From NCBI GenBank assembly GCA_960531495.1, contig OY482846.1, forward strand, positions 33,291,817 through 33,355,816: a DNA stretch of 64,000 nucleotides. The letters run 5' to 3'. Under the pieces are notes generated by a model that did no database searches, was not told where the DNA came from, and worked only from the letters and a program-made list of their open reading frames with translations. Source of the stretch: Zeus faber (Eukaryota > Chordata > Actinopteri > Zeiformes > Zeidae). Shown here one piece after another: positions 27,668 through 39,845 of the stretch. A program made the position numbers and the translations under genes. Each line of letters starts with the position of its first letter. Positions within the stretch are counted from its first letter, which is position 1.

Positions 27668-28200
27668 GGGCTCAAGTATGACAGAGAAATTCCTGTTTGG
27701 ACAGTTCCAATCAGAGGTTTTTTTGGAGGTGGTTGGAAACTTCGTCTTCTGATTTACAGTGAACTTCACAGGTAACTCTAAAGTGGAAAACGTGACTGTC
27801 TCACAGCCCCAGCCTTCCCCAAACATTAAAAATAATGTTAAAAAAACATTATATTTATACTTTTGCTGTATATTCAGAGTTATACTACGGATATACATGT
27901 TTCGGATAACTTTAAAATAAATACATTTTTAATACACTTTTTACCATCAAACTACTTGTGGCAATTGCCGCAGGTTATCAGTAGGAAGCGGCACAACTTC
28001 CTGTTTCTAGTCTCTTACACTACATGCAGATGTAGCCAAAAAAGCTGACGTGTGGCAAGTGTGTTAAAGAGAAATACGACAAATTACACAATTTGCAACC
28101 TTTTTGTTTCTCTTGGAAAGGGCGGTCCAACATGTTATTGTCTTTTACTTAAACGTTTGCCCCGTTGGACTGCATCCAAGCACGGTGAAAAGCTGCATCA
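27668..28200 (+). repeat. Dispersed repeat R2 plus MITE right end in NALF1 intron 2
   Basis: 27668-28060 is the partner of 25545-25806. 28150-28200 carries GCCCCGTTGGACTGCATCCA and GCACGGTGAAAAGCTGCATC, the right-end sequence of the 6157-6574 MITE family also found at 43545. It ends about 110 bp before the exon 3 acceptor. Confidence 0.6.
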
Positions 28201-28311
28201 GGGCTGAAAAGCAGCGACCCCGTCCTTCAATCCCTACGCGGCTTCCCCGCGCGTATCTTCTCCTTTTTGGGATTATTATTCACGTCATTTTCTTCCCGCC
28301 CTTCTCCGCAG

Positions 28312-28610
28312 GGCTTCTCGGAGAGCACCCGTCGGACGGCGAGGCAGAGTGCTGCGACGTCCGGTGGGACTTACACACGGACCCCCCTTCAGGCGGGACG
28401 CTAGAAAGGACTGCCCCCCCCTGCCGGCCCCCCGGGGCCTCGGCCACCTCCGCCGCCTCCCCAAGACTGTGCCACGGGCGCCTGAAGATCTGCCTGCTGG
28501 CGCTCGTCCTCCTGCACACCGTCATCATCATCTCAGCCTCCAGCAACTCCACGTGGGCGGGCACGACCGCCGCCCTCGTGCCGGAGGAGCGGGCCGCTAA
28601 CGAGGAGTGA
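28312..28610 (+). CDS. nalf1: NALF1 (FAM155A) terminal coding exon 3 with stop codon
   Basis: The acceptor CTTCTCCGCAG ends at 28311 and the exon opens with GG, which completes the glycine codon split by the phase-1 intron. It encodes 99 residues counting that glycine and stops at TGA 28608-28610. The sequence continues with GLLGEHPSDGEAECCDVRWD, which supplies the last cysteines of the extracellular domain. A low-complexity Pro/Ala/Ser linker follows, then RLCHGRLK and a hydrophobic segment LKICLLALVLLHTVIIIS (about residues 58-75), the C-terminal membrane helix of the family. The short tail ends ANEE, close to the NEE end I recall for FAM155A. The exon is much richer in G+C than the surrounding intron. 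The linker and the post-helix tail look divergent from mammals, while the CRD end and helix are conserved. Membrane topology is inferred from the family. Confidence 0.92.
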
Positions 28611-28618
28611 GACCTCCC

Positions 28619-28656
28619 GCGGGGGGTGGGTGGGTGGTGGGTGGGGGGTGGGGAGG
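28619..28656 (+). repeat. G-quadruplex-capable G tract just after NALF1 stop
   Basis: About nine bases after the stop codon comes a run of G blocks separated by single T residues (GGGGGG, GGG, GGG, GG, GGG, GGGGGG, GGGG). It contains more than four G-triplets with 1-nt loops on the mRNA sense strand. A second G-rich block lies at 28795-28860. Confidence 0.75.
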
Positions 28657-30644
28657 TCAAATCAAAAGACTTAGCTTGTATAATGATGTCGCCTCACGAG
28701 GAAACAAAACCGTTTTCCTTTACAGTACTTTCGGCAGTGTCACGGCTGCCGGGGACAATCCACCGCCAATGAACTGTCCACAACACGACGCGGGGGAGTG
28801 GGGGGGAGGGGGGCTTGCATTGGAGCCCTTGGCATCGGTGGGGGGTGGGGTGGGGGGGCAAGACATTTGTGCAAAATTGCCCCCCCCCCACCCCATGCAC
28901 CCCCGCCCCCACCCTCAACTAACAAACAGAAGCAGAGAAACGCTCGACCTCTCGCCACTTGAAAACCCGCTCATCCTTTCTACTCTGTCTGAATGTTTTC
29001 TAGCACATGGTGTTCCCTCTTTCGTTTTCCTTTCGGCTTTTTCCTCATGCAACCCCCCCCCACCCCCACCCCCACCCACCCCGCTCCCCCCCGTCTCTTC
29101 CACCCACACCGCCGCCGCCACCCTCCGACATTTACTTTTGCCTTTGGTCGGTATGGATAGAGTTGAGAGTTGTGCTCAACCAAAAAGAGATACATCGGCG
29201 ATGCCCTCGCTGCCCTCATCGCGTTTTGATGCTGATGTCGCTTATTTTCACCTGCCAGAATGTTATTATTATTATTATTATTTATTTTTATTTTTTTTTA
29301 AATATCAAATGTATTCCCATCCCGGCGTCCCAACTACTTTGTATTTAATCATTCTTTTCCCTCGGGTTCCAAACGGGAGTTAGTATCTGTAATCCATTTG
29401 GTCTTGTTTCTCTCAATGCGAACATTTTTTTTTTTTGGTGTTCCTGTCTCTCAATGTTGGGCTTTGTATTTGGCCGCTACCTAATTTACTCTGGATCTAC
29501 TTCACCCCCTGCCCCCCCCCCCCACCCCCCCACACCCAACCCAAATTTGTGGAATTTGAATGGTGAGGCTGGTCAGCTTACCATTAGGCAAAGTCAAAGT
29601 CAATGCGTTTCCTTATTAAATGCACAGTATTGTTAAAAAGTCAGCAAATGAGGGTAAAACGTAATGAATCCCAGCAGCGTGCCGTTAAGCAAGTTAGGTG
29701 TACTAAGGCGTTTAGGTAGGCGTATAGAAAGGGTTAGGCGTAGTTATCTATCTCCATATTTTTTAGGCCCCAGACACCCCAGGATGACTGTGGGGAATTC
29801 CTTTGCGTGTCATTGAGAAGTGGGAGCTGCCGTGCTGTCCAGCTGCATGGCTAGGTAGCATGCGAGGCAGCGCACCGCCTACGAACAGTAAAAATAATAA
29901 TTACACCTTTTACTTCTGCCTCATGACTAAATGCAAAACAATAGGCCATCCCTTCAGAGATCAACGCACCAAAAGCCACTTTGGTAACAGTCAATGCCAC
30001 CATTTTGGACACGACTTTGGTTGAACCAAGGTGCTCACCGACATTTCAATGCCGAAGCGCTGGTGTTGACTGGGGCCTCGGAACGTGGGGTGGTCATTTG
30101 CGCAGAAGCTGCTTTTGCCTTTTCGGCCAGAGAGCGCAGAGTCAGATCGTCTCAAGTACAGAAGAGATTTAAAGACGAGTCGTGGTCCCCTACGACGAGT
30201 GGTCCTCATGGTCCCAGCCCCGTGTTTTCCCCCTCAGAATGGCTGAAGTACTGACTCCCATTCCTGTCAAGTCCCTCGGCGGCAGCTTGGCTTGAAGATT
30301 TGCCGAAGCCTAACACCTTCGCTCCTTCAGCCAAGGCCACAGTCAGAGTAGTGCTTTAACTTGGATACGTCCCAGACTAGAACAAAAAAGGGCTGCTTGA
30401 GCTTGCAAGAGAAGTCTTTCAAGGGCTGATTCATCCTCCTTTTATTCTTGTTTTCCCGCATGACCTGCTGCTACTAGTGTGCCCCGCCCACCAATAAACA
30501 TTACACTTCAAAATGTGGTTGGGAATGCACCAACTGGACACCTCCCTCCCCAAATGGCATCTTATATACCAGGCATGCAAGTTCTAAAGTGTTATTAAAA
30601 ATGTCCTGAAAAATCTGAAGCCGTCGACAGCGCATGGCAAATAA

Positions 30645-30667
30645 GGGGGGGGGGGGGGGGGGGGGGG
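30645..30667 (+). repeat. 23-nt G homopolymer in NALF1 3' UTR
   Basis: An uninterrupted G run on the + strand, flanked by CAAATAA and CAACAAAC. Long G homopolymers are rare, so the exact length may be affected by sequencing error. Confidence 0.85.
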
Positions 30668-31017
30668 CAACAAACAAATCAAAGTGTAATCAATATGATG
30701 CTACTAATCGAACGGACCTGATGGATGAGATTTTCATCGTCATCGCCCTCTGTCCATAATTTCAGCGAAGGTCCCGCCCTTGGATGGTCCGACTCTTCAG
30801 CGTACACCTCCACCAACAGCGCTACTTACTGGGGGGAGAAAAAGAAAGAAAGAAAGAAAGAAAGATAGAGAGCCTCGCGTCCCTGTAATAACTTCTGCAT
30901 CTCCCCCAAAAGAGAAAACACCCTTCAAAGTCCTACCACCAGCCGGAACAGACACACAATCGTCACCAGCTCCGTGACCTCCGTCCACTCAACCAACTCC
31001 TCTCCCGTCCCGTCTGG

Positions 31018-31100
31018 CTCTTTGTTTGTTTGTTTGTTTGTTTGCCTGGATTTCTTGTGATGTACTGTTTTCTTTTTGTTTGTTGATTTGTTTGTTTTGC
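31018..31100 (+). repeat. (TTTG)n-rich stretch in NALF1 3' UTR
   Basis: TTTG/TTTGTTTG units recur with interruptions. A short (AAAG)n run sits upstream at 30839-30865. Confidence 0.7.
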
Positions 31101-31229
31101 TACTTTGAGAACAGGAACCCCACCACCCCCCAGAAGACAGCAACGGATGTATTAGAAACCATGAAAAAAAAATGATGCTTGTATTCGTGCAACCTGCACT
31201 GCTCACCGCCCGCCCACTGCCCCAGCTCC

Positions 31230-31262
31230 TAACACACACACGCACCGGCACGCACTGGCACG

Positions 31263-31299
<37 letters not shown>

Positions 31300-31560
31300 G
31301 CGCACACACACACACGAACGCACGCAAGCACACGCACACACACAGTTTCCACACTTTGACGATCTGATTCCTGTGGATCTATGCAGATGCCTCCTCCAAC
31401 CCTCCAATCCTTCACACACGTACATGCACGCACACACACACACACACAAGCACACATGCACGCACACACACACGCACGCACACACGCATGCGCACGCACA
31501 CACACGCACACATGTACACACACACACACACGCGCATAGACACGCGCACGCACACACGGT
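31230..31560 (+). repeat. CA-rich microsatellite blocks in NALF1 3' UTR
   Basis: Imperfect (CA)n/(CGCA)n blocks flank one copy of the 71-bp duplicated segment. Apparent open frames here are repeat artefacts. Confidence 0.85.
31345..31415 (+). repeat. 71-bp direct duplication, copy 1
   Basis: Nearly identical to 31559-31629: I count two mismatches in 71 bases, with the copies offset by 214 bp and separated by CA-rich sequence. It begins GTTTCCACAC and ends CCAATCCTTCAC. Confidence 0.9.
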
Positions 31561-31629
31561 TTCCACATTTTGACGATCTGATTCCTGTGGATCTATGCAG
31601 ATGCCCCCTCCAACCCTCCAATCCTTCAC
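31559..31629 (+). repeat. 71-bp direct duplication, copy 2
   Basis: Second copy of the segment at 31345-31415, differing by C>T in the CACTTT motif and T>C in the CTCC motif. Confidence 0.9.
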
Positions 31630-31827
31630 CACAACTGCCCCTTACGCTTTCTGTTGTAAATAGTAATACCCCCGCCCCACCTCGCAATTTTACGTTCACC
31701 CCCTCATGTTTTTTTCTTTTTTTGGTCTGTTTTTCTGAGGAACTTGTCGCTGCATTTTTCTGTTGTCTAAAGCCGTGGTGTGAGTTGATGAGTAGGGTTC
31801 AGTTGGATGTTAAAAGAGAAGTGGTCC

Positions 31828-31906
31828 TTATATATATATAGATATATATATATCTATATATCTATATATATATAGATATATATGTAGATAGAGATATATA
31901 TATATG
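31828..31906 (+). repeat. TA/GATA-rich palindromic tract in NALF1 3' UTR
   Basis: Alternating TATATA with interspersed GATA and TCTATA units is largely self-complementary and could fold as a hairpin in the mRNA. Confidence 0.7.
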
Positions 31907-32138
31907 GAAGAAAAAAACGATGCTTGAAACGAGAGAAAAGGGTTCAAATATAGAGAAAAAAATATGATAACGTTGTCATATTGTCATATAGAGATGCTTT
32001 AGTTTGCTATTTTATTTTATTTTTTTTCTACAAAAAATACTTGGATGAAGTTATTTATAAAAAACGCGTCCCACAACTCATGATGATCTTTTTGGACGTA
32101 AGACAAATACACATTTATTAACATTTTGTTCAAAAGAA

Positions 32139-32144
32139 AATAAA
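32139..32144 (+). terminator. Candidate NALF1 poly(A) signal AATAAA
   Basis: A canonical AATAAA is followed within 20-50 nt by T/GT-rich sequence (TTTGTGTTTGTCG, then GTGTGTCAT), the expected downstream element. It lies at the end of AT-rich sequence before a change to unrelated repeats. Cleavage would fall near 32160. Confidence 0.55.
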
Positions 32145-32165
32145 TATAAATTATGTTAAACATGA

Positions 32166-33650
32166 TTTGTGTTTGTCGACTTCTTGACCGTGTGTCATAT
32201 TTATGATTTTATGAAATGCTTATTATTCTGCCTTTGATAGCTCCATGTCCTTTGTTTGATTGTTTACACTCAATGCGACACCTGCAGGAGAGGAAACGGA
32301 AGTCCGCTTAAACTAGTTCCGGTAGTATGATTGCGTCAGAACAAAAACTATCAAGGTATTGTTGCTAACTTAAAAATAAAACATTATTTCTTTATTAAAA
32401 GGGTCATAGCACGAATAACTTGAAATACATTTTCAATAACAAGCACCTACAATTTATGGGATCCCTATTGTTTTTGCTTTTATTCTTCTGCCAGTCAAAT
32501 CCACAGACACAAATGAATAATATGTGTACTTGGGGCAGTCCACACATGCTGTGGTCCAAGTTTGATCCACATCGGGGTACATTCGTAGAAGTAGTTTCAG
32601 AAACAGTGTTTCTGTCACCTCTGTCGGCGGTGCTGTACCAAAAAGTCCCTTGAAAACACTACAGAATACTGATTGGTCACAGAGAATCGTCCCGCGTCTT
32701 CGTGTCACTGCATCATCATTGCGCGACGCGGGTAAAAGCGTGATTGAGAACGTCTCCCTGTAAGGCACGGGCCTTTTCGTTGTTTCATTCAATTAGGAAA
32801 ATGAATACATCTATCATGGAAAACTCACCGTTATTATTTGGTTTTGTTTGGAGAAACGGGAAAATTGGGATGCGCAGGATCGCTGTTGATGGCGCAGAGA
32901 GATCGGAGAGCGGAGAGGTAAAAAAAATAAAATAAATAAAAAAAGGCCAGTTATCATCCTCGGGGGCTTGTAAAAAAGGGGAATTTAAGACATAAATTCC
33001 CGAAAATACAAGCAGTTTATAAACCGTCCGAGCGGAGAGGAGAACACGCTGGATCACCGCTAGGCCACCGTCCGCAACGCATGACCAACTCCGGATAAAT
33101 ACACAGACAATCTGCAACTCCGGTCAAGAGACAATGCTACGCTGATGCTGTTGCAGGCTTTTTGCTTTTGCTTGTTTGCCTTTTGAATTTCACAGTGGTG
33201 CAGTCTTTTCGTCTGACTTGTCTAACATCTTTTCCAAAGCAGCCAGCGAGGAATCACCAGTGAAGCTGCCAAATGTTATTATTTGCATTTAATGGGGGGA
33301 GTGACAGTTTACGTTGTTTAGTAGTACGACACTTAACGTTTCTTTTCGTTGTCATACTAGGACAACGACTGATGATTGGGGGGTTATCAGTCCATAGCAA
33401 AATTCCTTAGCCTTCCCAGTCCTGAAGCCAAATTCCAAATGAATGGTAGTCTACAATGAACGCTTTCATAATCAAAGCCAGATTTGTTGACAATATAACA
33501 TAAGGGTGTATTCCATTACAGGCAATAATATTTCTGTTATGGAATAAATTACAGAAAAAAATTATATTAACCTTAAATTCTTCAGTATTGCGAATACGGC
33601 TTGTACATCATTTTGTTGACTAACCAGGCATTGCTGCCTGCAGCTATATG
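32166..33650. other. Intergenic stretch, repeat-like
   Basis: About 32457-32650 begins GGGATCCCTATTGTTTTTGC, related to the CCCTATTGTTATTGTTC repeat family at 33.7, 34.05 and 35.4 kb. No gene seen. Confidence 0.45.
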
Positions 33651-33654
33651 TATT

Positions 33655-33740
33655 ATAATAATAATAATAATAATTATTATTATAATTATTATTATTAGGG
33701 GTCCAGCCAAAGGTGTGGGAGCCCTATTGTTTTTGATAAT
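33655..33740 (-). repeat. (TAA)n plus repeat R3 start, copy 1
   Basis: A (TAA/TTA)n tract is followed by AGGGGTCCAGCCAAAG and GAGCCCTATTGTTTTTG, a short copy of family R3. Confidence 0.6.
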
Positions 33741-34017
33741 GAAAAAATATATTATAATATTAGTCGTGTAAGGAACGTATTCGTTTTCTGAGTTTCCCAC
33801 AAACACACCACCATTTCATATTGACAGCAATTACAAATTTCCGAGTTCCATAATCGTACAATTCAAGAGTATTTCACTAAGTTCTGACTTCAGACCGATG
33901 TGGATTAAATGTGGACTACAGCATGCTGCCCAGGGTGATGCTAATTTGTTGGGCCGCACTCATTAATCAGAGTCATAAATGTGTCAATAATGTAAATGTA
34001 CTTAAGGTACTAATATA

Positions 34018-34019
<2 letters not shown>

Positions 34020-34053
<34 letters not shown>

Positions 34054-34400
34054 GAGGCCCAACCCTATTGTTATTGTTCAGATTTTTTTTTTTTTCCTTC
34101 TCCTTGGCACTTTCCATGACCTGTCTGGAACAGGACGACTGCTGTAGCTACGGACACGGTTGAACCGGGACGTCGCAGACATCTCATGGGTCAAATTTCA
34201 TCCAAATCGATCGGCGTACGGAGCAGGAATTAGTAAAAAACAAAGACACAATTTGGCCTGAAGTTGAGTGTTCGGGCGTCACGGCAAATGTCGAAAACTT
34301 CCGCTCAGTTTGCGGACCAAGACGCTTTGTAACAGCATCATCCAATTCCTTATTAATGTGCAGGTTGTGGTTCCAAACGTCCATTCGCGTTGTGTGCACT
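34020..34400 (+). repeat. (TTA)n plus repeat R3, copy 2
   Basis: A (TTA)n tract, then GAGGCCCAACCCTATTGTTA and, further in, AATTTCATCCAAATCGATC followed by GGAGCAGGAATTAGTAAAAA. The same order of motifs is seen at 35.4 kb. Confidence 0.65.
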
Positions 34401-34450
34401 GTGTGGTGTAGACTCCATCGCTCTGTAGAGGTTACAGGTTACAAACTATG

Positions 34451-34606
<156 letters not shown>

Positions 34607-35379
34607 TGAGCCGTCTTACATGGCTGATGTCTGCGGGGCTGTTCACCTGATATTTTATCTCTTTGGTCATTTTGCAAATGAAGACATTCTTTTCGGATAT
34701 AACCTGATGCCAGACGCGACGTTGTGTTCCACCTTACTTTGGGGGATTCCAGAAGTCGTAAGACACAAAATCTGCGAGTCCATGATGAATTTCATATCAT
34801 TGGAATGAATCAGAGAAATAATACCCTTTTTTTAAATCACGCAGAGATGTCAACCGCTTTCCGGTTTCATAGAATCGTAACTTGGAGACGAAAAAAACAT
34901 GAATCCACAGAAAGTCGTGACCACGTCGAGTCGAGTCCAACCTGACTGTGGGAGTACGTGATGCGTTTTATGTACTCGGAACGCTTTTTCGAATTTCATG
35001 CAACCTTAACCCATCAGAAAATGTAATCCACAGAAAGGCGCCACCACTAAAATCACCAAGTTATTGTTGCCCCTTAACGGCATCAAACGGTCAAGCTTCC
35101 ACAGAGACACCGTGAGGCAGGACTCTGTGGACTACAGGTAGTAGACAGACACCTTCTATTATTTTTAATTAAGTCATAAGACGCAAGGACTCCATCAACT
35201 CGAGTCACCGTGTCACTACCTGAGCCAATGCATCGTTCATTGGAAATTCTGAAAATTTAACTTGTTTTAGATGCAATGCTATGATGTAAAGAGGAGCGAC
35301 AGCACCGGCTGATGCTGTGTTCCAATGGGAATTGGAAAAAATTTTAATACAATACATGGGGTACAAATTTTCATTATTA

Positions 35380-35845
35380 TTATTTTTATTTTTTATTATT
35401 ATTATTATTGTCATTAAGGGGTGGGTCCCCTATTGTTATTGTTCGGGGAAGAATTCTTGGAATTTTGAAATCCAAAACTATCTGGGACGCAAATCTTCGG
35501 AAGAACGCACGACCACGGTTTATGTCTTGTTTGAACTGCGTTGTCACAAACACCTCGTGGTTGGAGTTTCATGCAAATCGATCCACATACAGAGCAGATA
35601 TTAGCGAAAAGAAAACGGATCAAATTTTATCAATATCACAGATGTGGTCCAATGCATTCATGCCGAAATGTGTCCAACCTGGCTAAAAGTATCTGGAACT
35701 CATCCTTTCTCATAACCTATGAACAGTTTGAGGTATCGTTTAAACCAGTATTTTACCAGGATCTCGTGGTTTGAATTTCATCCAAATCGATCAACATACG
35801 AAAGCAGATATTAGTGAAAACTGACCAACTTTGACCCAAAATATT
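35380..35845 (+). repeat. (TTA)n plus repeat R3, copy 3, internally duplicated
   Basis: A (TTA)n tract, then GGGTCCCCTATTGTTATTGT. The block CTCGTGGTT..TTTCATGCAAATCGATC..GCAGATATTAGCGAAAA occurs at about 35551-35612 and again at 35763-35822, so a roughly 210-bp unit is tandemly duplicated inside this copy. Confidence 0.7.
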
Positions 35846-37363
35846 CAGCCGCTATTGGTTAACTGACATGTCACTATTCGTAAACAAAATGAACAAGATG
35901 AGGTTTACAGTAAGCCACTTTATGATGTCATCTTACTATTAACTATAACTGTACACATTCCAATTGACAATGTCCAGTTGGACTGTGTCCATTGGGTGCC
36001 TTGGAATCGGTCACTCTTTAGTATCTATCTAGTAACTATCAATTTACGTGTATATTTATATAGCTTCTTACCTGGTAGATATCAGTAGATCTGTTTGACT
36101 GACATTTATAATCTGTGGCCCCCATCACTTTGCCAGATTCATGAATAATACAATAAAAAGTAGGCCACAAAAACTGGTCACCGTGTCCAGTCAAAAGCCC
36201 TGGAATGTGGGACTGAGTGATGCGTTCAAGATCCCGTGAGGCGTCGGAAACATAGAAGCTGTGCAATGGTAATAACTTACAGAAATACCACAACGATTTT
36301 GTGTTTCATTGAAATGTGACTTGCTGAAAATGTAATCCAAGGAAAAAAGTCAACAAATAAATTACTTAATTTAAACTGTTAATCGTAAATCTACATCATA
36401 ATTTACATATATGAGACACAAAGCCATCTACCATCACTGAGACTCCGGATATACTTAAATGCAACAAGGTAAGTTATAACAATGACAAGATGTAGTTTAA
36501 GATAAAAAATAAAATACTTTTAAAATAAAAGTCATGTATAAACATTTTCCTACACCAAAACGTAAAAAACTTTAATGAACAGACAGAAAGTGTTAAGTAT
36601 TGACAAAGTCTTCCATAATAATTTTAATGCCAAATTTAAGTAATCTATTAAACAGAATTTTCTAATTGTAGATTATGAACAGAAAAAAATACAATAAAGT
36701 AGTAATTACAAATAACATGTATTTATTATATTTATAAAATGAAATCTATTAATTGTTATTGTTATGAAAAGTAATTACAAATGTTGTTTTTGTTTTTGTT
36801 ACAGATGCCGAAAAATAGCTGAAAATCAAAGACAATAAAAAAGCCATTGTCCAAATTTACTGTATTCCTCTACCTAAAATCACAATATTAAGACTGTAAA
36901 CTCAGCTATCTACAACAATTATTGAGAACTGACATATGTCATACGATACTTGTGTCAAAATTACAACTTAAAATGAATGGTTGATGTCTGGTTGAAATGG
37001 AAATGCTTCATACGTAATACCACAAAAGTTGGATTCATGAAATGACATGGATGTAACTATGTTATGTCTATATGTCCAGGTCAGTCTGAAGGTCAGTCAC
37101 AATGTTCTAAAAGAAAGTACAAGGACGTGACCCCACGATGCTTCATGTTTTTACGTTTAGTAAATTGTTATGTTTCACAGGAACCAAAAAAAAAAATGTA
37201 CCTAAAAGGAATAAACTGGGCCCTGTGTATTGCTGCCTGCAGCTATACAGCAAAACAAGGCATGCCTGAGGTTTGTGAAAGTGTATATTTTGTATTTCTC
37301 TTGTATTCATATTTAATATGACATTTAGACTATTTTTAACAAAAGGGAACTGACAGCCCGTTA
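35846..37363. other. Intergenic AT-rich stretch, no gene seen
   Basis: No exon is recognised. A motif at 37037-37055 weakly resembles the flanking repeats of the element that follows. Confidence 0.45.
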
Positions 37364-37854
37364 AATTGTCAAATGGTGTAACCACAAAAAAATGACAATT
37401 ATCTAATATTTCACACCTCCTAGAGTTCATGCAGTTGCTCTCATAAAATAAGTAGTTTATTTTTTCATATCCTATGAAAAGATGTTTTTTTATATTTATT
37501 TCCAAATTTAAATTATAAGGGTTTTTCATTGTACTGAGCAAGACCAAATGCTTTAAACATCTTGTTTTATGTCTATTCTTTGACCATTTGAGTAAAAAAG
37601 GTTTCAACACCCATCATTACAGTGTAGTCGAGTTATAAAATAATATCCGTATGAACTTTTTTGTACAATATTAGTCTTTTAGACCAGCTCCTGGAAACTT
37701 GTGCCGGAACATTGTTAGCAAAGTATCAACTGAAGCAATTACAGTTTAGTTTGGTTTTGAATCGTCAAAGGGAAGTGTATTTACTTTGTACATTACCAGC
37801 TATCAGATGAGGAGGTGGCTGGTGGGTCCCTGAATTCAACTGCAGATGGCCCAC

Positions 37855-39670
37855 ACTTGCAGATATTGGGTCTTTTGCAAAAGCATGAAATGTCCCTGTA
37901 TTGGATATAGCTGATATAGCTGGCTCTTCACGGGCGACTTGATGAATCTTTACTGTACCTTTTACAGCTGGAACTAAGGGCGGGACTTTTGTAATATTTG
38001 TTGATTTCCTCTTCTGATATCCGGTAGCAACGGACACTGGACTCATCCTTCAGGAAGTTGACGACATGCTCTGCGCTCTGCAAGTCCTTCCCCCTCAGCA
38101 CTGCTGCATCAGCAAGCCGCTTTACGGCCCCACCAACGCCATCTGGGGGGCCCTTTCCATGGGCCTTTTCACTGAAAGTCCACGCAACATTCTTGAAACC
38201 ATAAAGAAAAGGCACTGTACTTAATAAATACAATTTCTTCCTGTTCCTATACTGGTTAACAGGGCCATCACTTATTATATGAAGCGAAGAAGGTATTGAT
38301 TTGCACTTCAGGATGGCATCCTTGAGCACAGGTTCCCGGTGTGCCCACACAGAACGCTCATCGTGGCGGAGCGAGGCAGAGATGGTGGCATAGGAATATG
38401 ATGTTGATGCTGTGTATACCACGTAGGTATGGATGGTGGCCTGCTTGCGGCTGCCACCGAAATGCAAAGCTTGAATTTCAGTATTTAATTTTGCAGCTGT
38501 AGTTTTCGGAGAAATCTACATACTGCATGTAGATGCAGATTTCCTCATCTTTTGGTGTTTCTTTTGTGTCTCTTGAGAGCTTTTACCTGATGGATCCAGT
38601 TGAACTGGTGTTTGGCCAGAGAGTCAAGCCTCTTGTTGAGAAGAGCGAGAAGGTTAGCAGTCTTCCCACTCTGTGTCACCTTGGCAAAGTTGGTGTAGGT
38701 TTTTCCCCTCCTCTGTTTTGGTGATCCTCGACCACCGCTGCCAAGTTAGAATGTCTTCATCCAGAGGGGCCCTCGAATGCCACCTCTCGGTAGCAGCATT
38801 TTACACACACACACACGATACATACACTGTTTTCTGGATGTGTCACATGCAATACCAGCCAGCAGAGCTGCAATGCTGTTTGTCTGTAGAATGCCTCTCT
38901 GGTACAATTTTTCAACAATAAGCTTGACATTTTCATGATCAATGCATGCACATGTATTTCCGTCCCAATCTTTGGCGGGAGTAATGTAAAATGGACAGTA
39001 TCTCACAAACTGTCTGTCTGACAGTCTCAAGACAGTTCCATTGTAGCTGGCATGGGTGTCTTTAAGGGAGTGAAGAAGTGCTCTCCTTTGTTGTTTGATT
39101 TTCTTTTTTGTCACAGTGTCCTCTTTGCCAGACAACATGCGAGTATTCTCATCTCTGCAAAGAGGGCCGACCACTTGCTCCTTTTTCTCCGCTGAACTTT
39201 CTGTCCCTCTGTTTGTTCCTCTCTCTGACTTCCTGATCTTTTTTTCCTTTCTTTTGCTTGTGCAGTTTCTTTTCTAGCCTTTGTGTCTTTGAGTTTGCTG
39301 TCTTGAGTTCTCTCTTAATTCGGGCGGAGTTCAGACCTGAGCTTTTCCCTGTCCTTCAGCGCTGCACTTTGTTGTCTGCTTCTTTTTTGCCTTAATAGGA
39401 GTTGAGGATGCCTGTGGTACCTCTACATTTGGCTGCACATAGTCATGATCATGAAGGTTAACCATGGGTTCCGGAGGGCCAACATGCGGCTCATCTCCTG
39501 ATGTGTTCGTCGATGGGGGAGTAAGGTTTAGAACATCCACCCTTTTTGTCTCCCTATACTGTCTCTGGTACTGCTTCCATCTTTCCCTCATCTTCTTCTG
39601 ATTCTTTTTGGAGAGCTCTGCTACTGGGGGGTTCGCAATCTTTCCCTCTCCCTTCCTCCTTTGATAGCTA
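37855..39670 (-). pseudogene. Decayed transposase-like protein of an unnamed multicopy family
   Basis: Read on the minus strand, successive frames show a basic region (LSKKNQKKMRERWKQYQRQY), a Lys/Arg-rich stretch, and RDENTRMLSGKEDTVTKKK. These are followed by a cysteine-containing block (FVRYCPFYI, TCACIDHENVKLIVEKLYQ, CDTSRKQCMY). Then come LAKHQFNWIHQ, VDFSENYSCK (38490-38519), NTEIQALHFGGSRKQATIHT, HIISDGPVNQYRNRKKLYLL, WTFSEKAHGKGPPDGVGGAV and, last, VKGTVKIHQV. I know this order from uncharacterised, highly multicopy proteins of fish and cnidarians. The conserved VDFSENY, SDGP.QYR and HGKG.PDGVGG acidic motifs suggest an RNase H-like (DDE) catalytic core, which is inference. The gene is broken: at least five frame changes (for example an extra A after VDFSENYSCK, and breaks near 38555, 38710, 38760 and 37970) and a stop at 38746-38748. 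Confidence 0.65.
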
Positions 39671-39799
39671 TAAATACAATGTACAATTAAAACAATTAGC
39701 CTTTTATATCTATAATGAATCATCCTCTCACTCCTCTCATTTCCACAGACTATGTACATCACTGACTTTATTCTGCCATTCTTCGCATGAAAAATGTGC

Positions 39800-39845
39800 A
39801 TGCGTGTGTGTGTGTGTGTGAGTGTGTGTGTGTGTGTTCACGCGT
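39800..39845 (+). repeat. (GT)n microsatellite
   Basis: Short GT/GTGTGA run. Confidence 0.85.

Larger units (their letters stand above)
28611..32165 (+). other. nalf1: NALF1 3' UTR (predicted)
   Basis: Runs from the TGA at 28608-28610 to just past the candidate poly(A) signal at 32139-32144. It contains G-rich blocks at 28619-28656 and 28795-28860, a 23-nt G homopolymer (30645-30667), (AAAG)n and (TTTG)n tracts, CA-rich arrays (31240-31560), a 71-bp direct duplication and an AT hairpin. No other coding exon is seen. The length and end are predictions; earlier poly(A) sites are possible. Confidence 0.6.

Noticed and set aside
28607-29383. 258-codon open frame after the NALF1 stop
   Set aside because: Low-complexity Gly/Pro-rich translation of G- and C-rich UTR sequence in a different frame from NALF1; no domain.
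38490-38750. Introns as the explanation for frame changes in the transposase-like gene
   Set aside because: Breaks occur within conserved motifs by one or two bases without room for an intron, so they are frameshifts.
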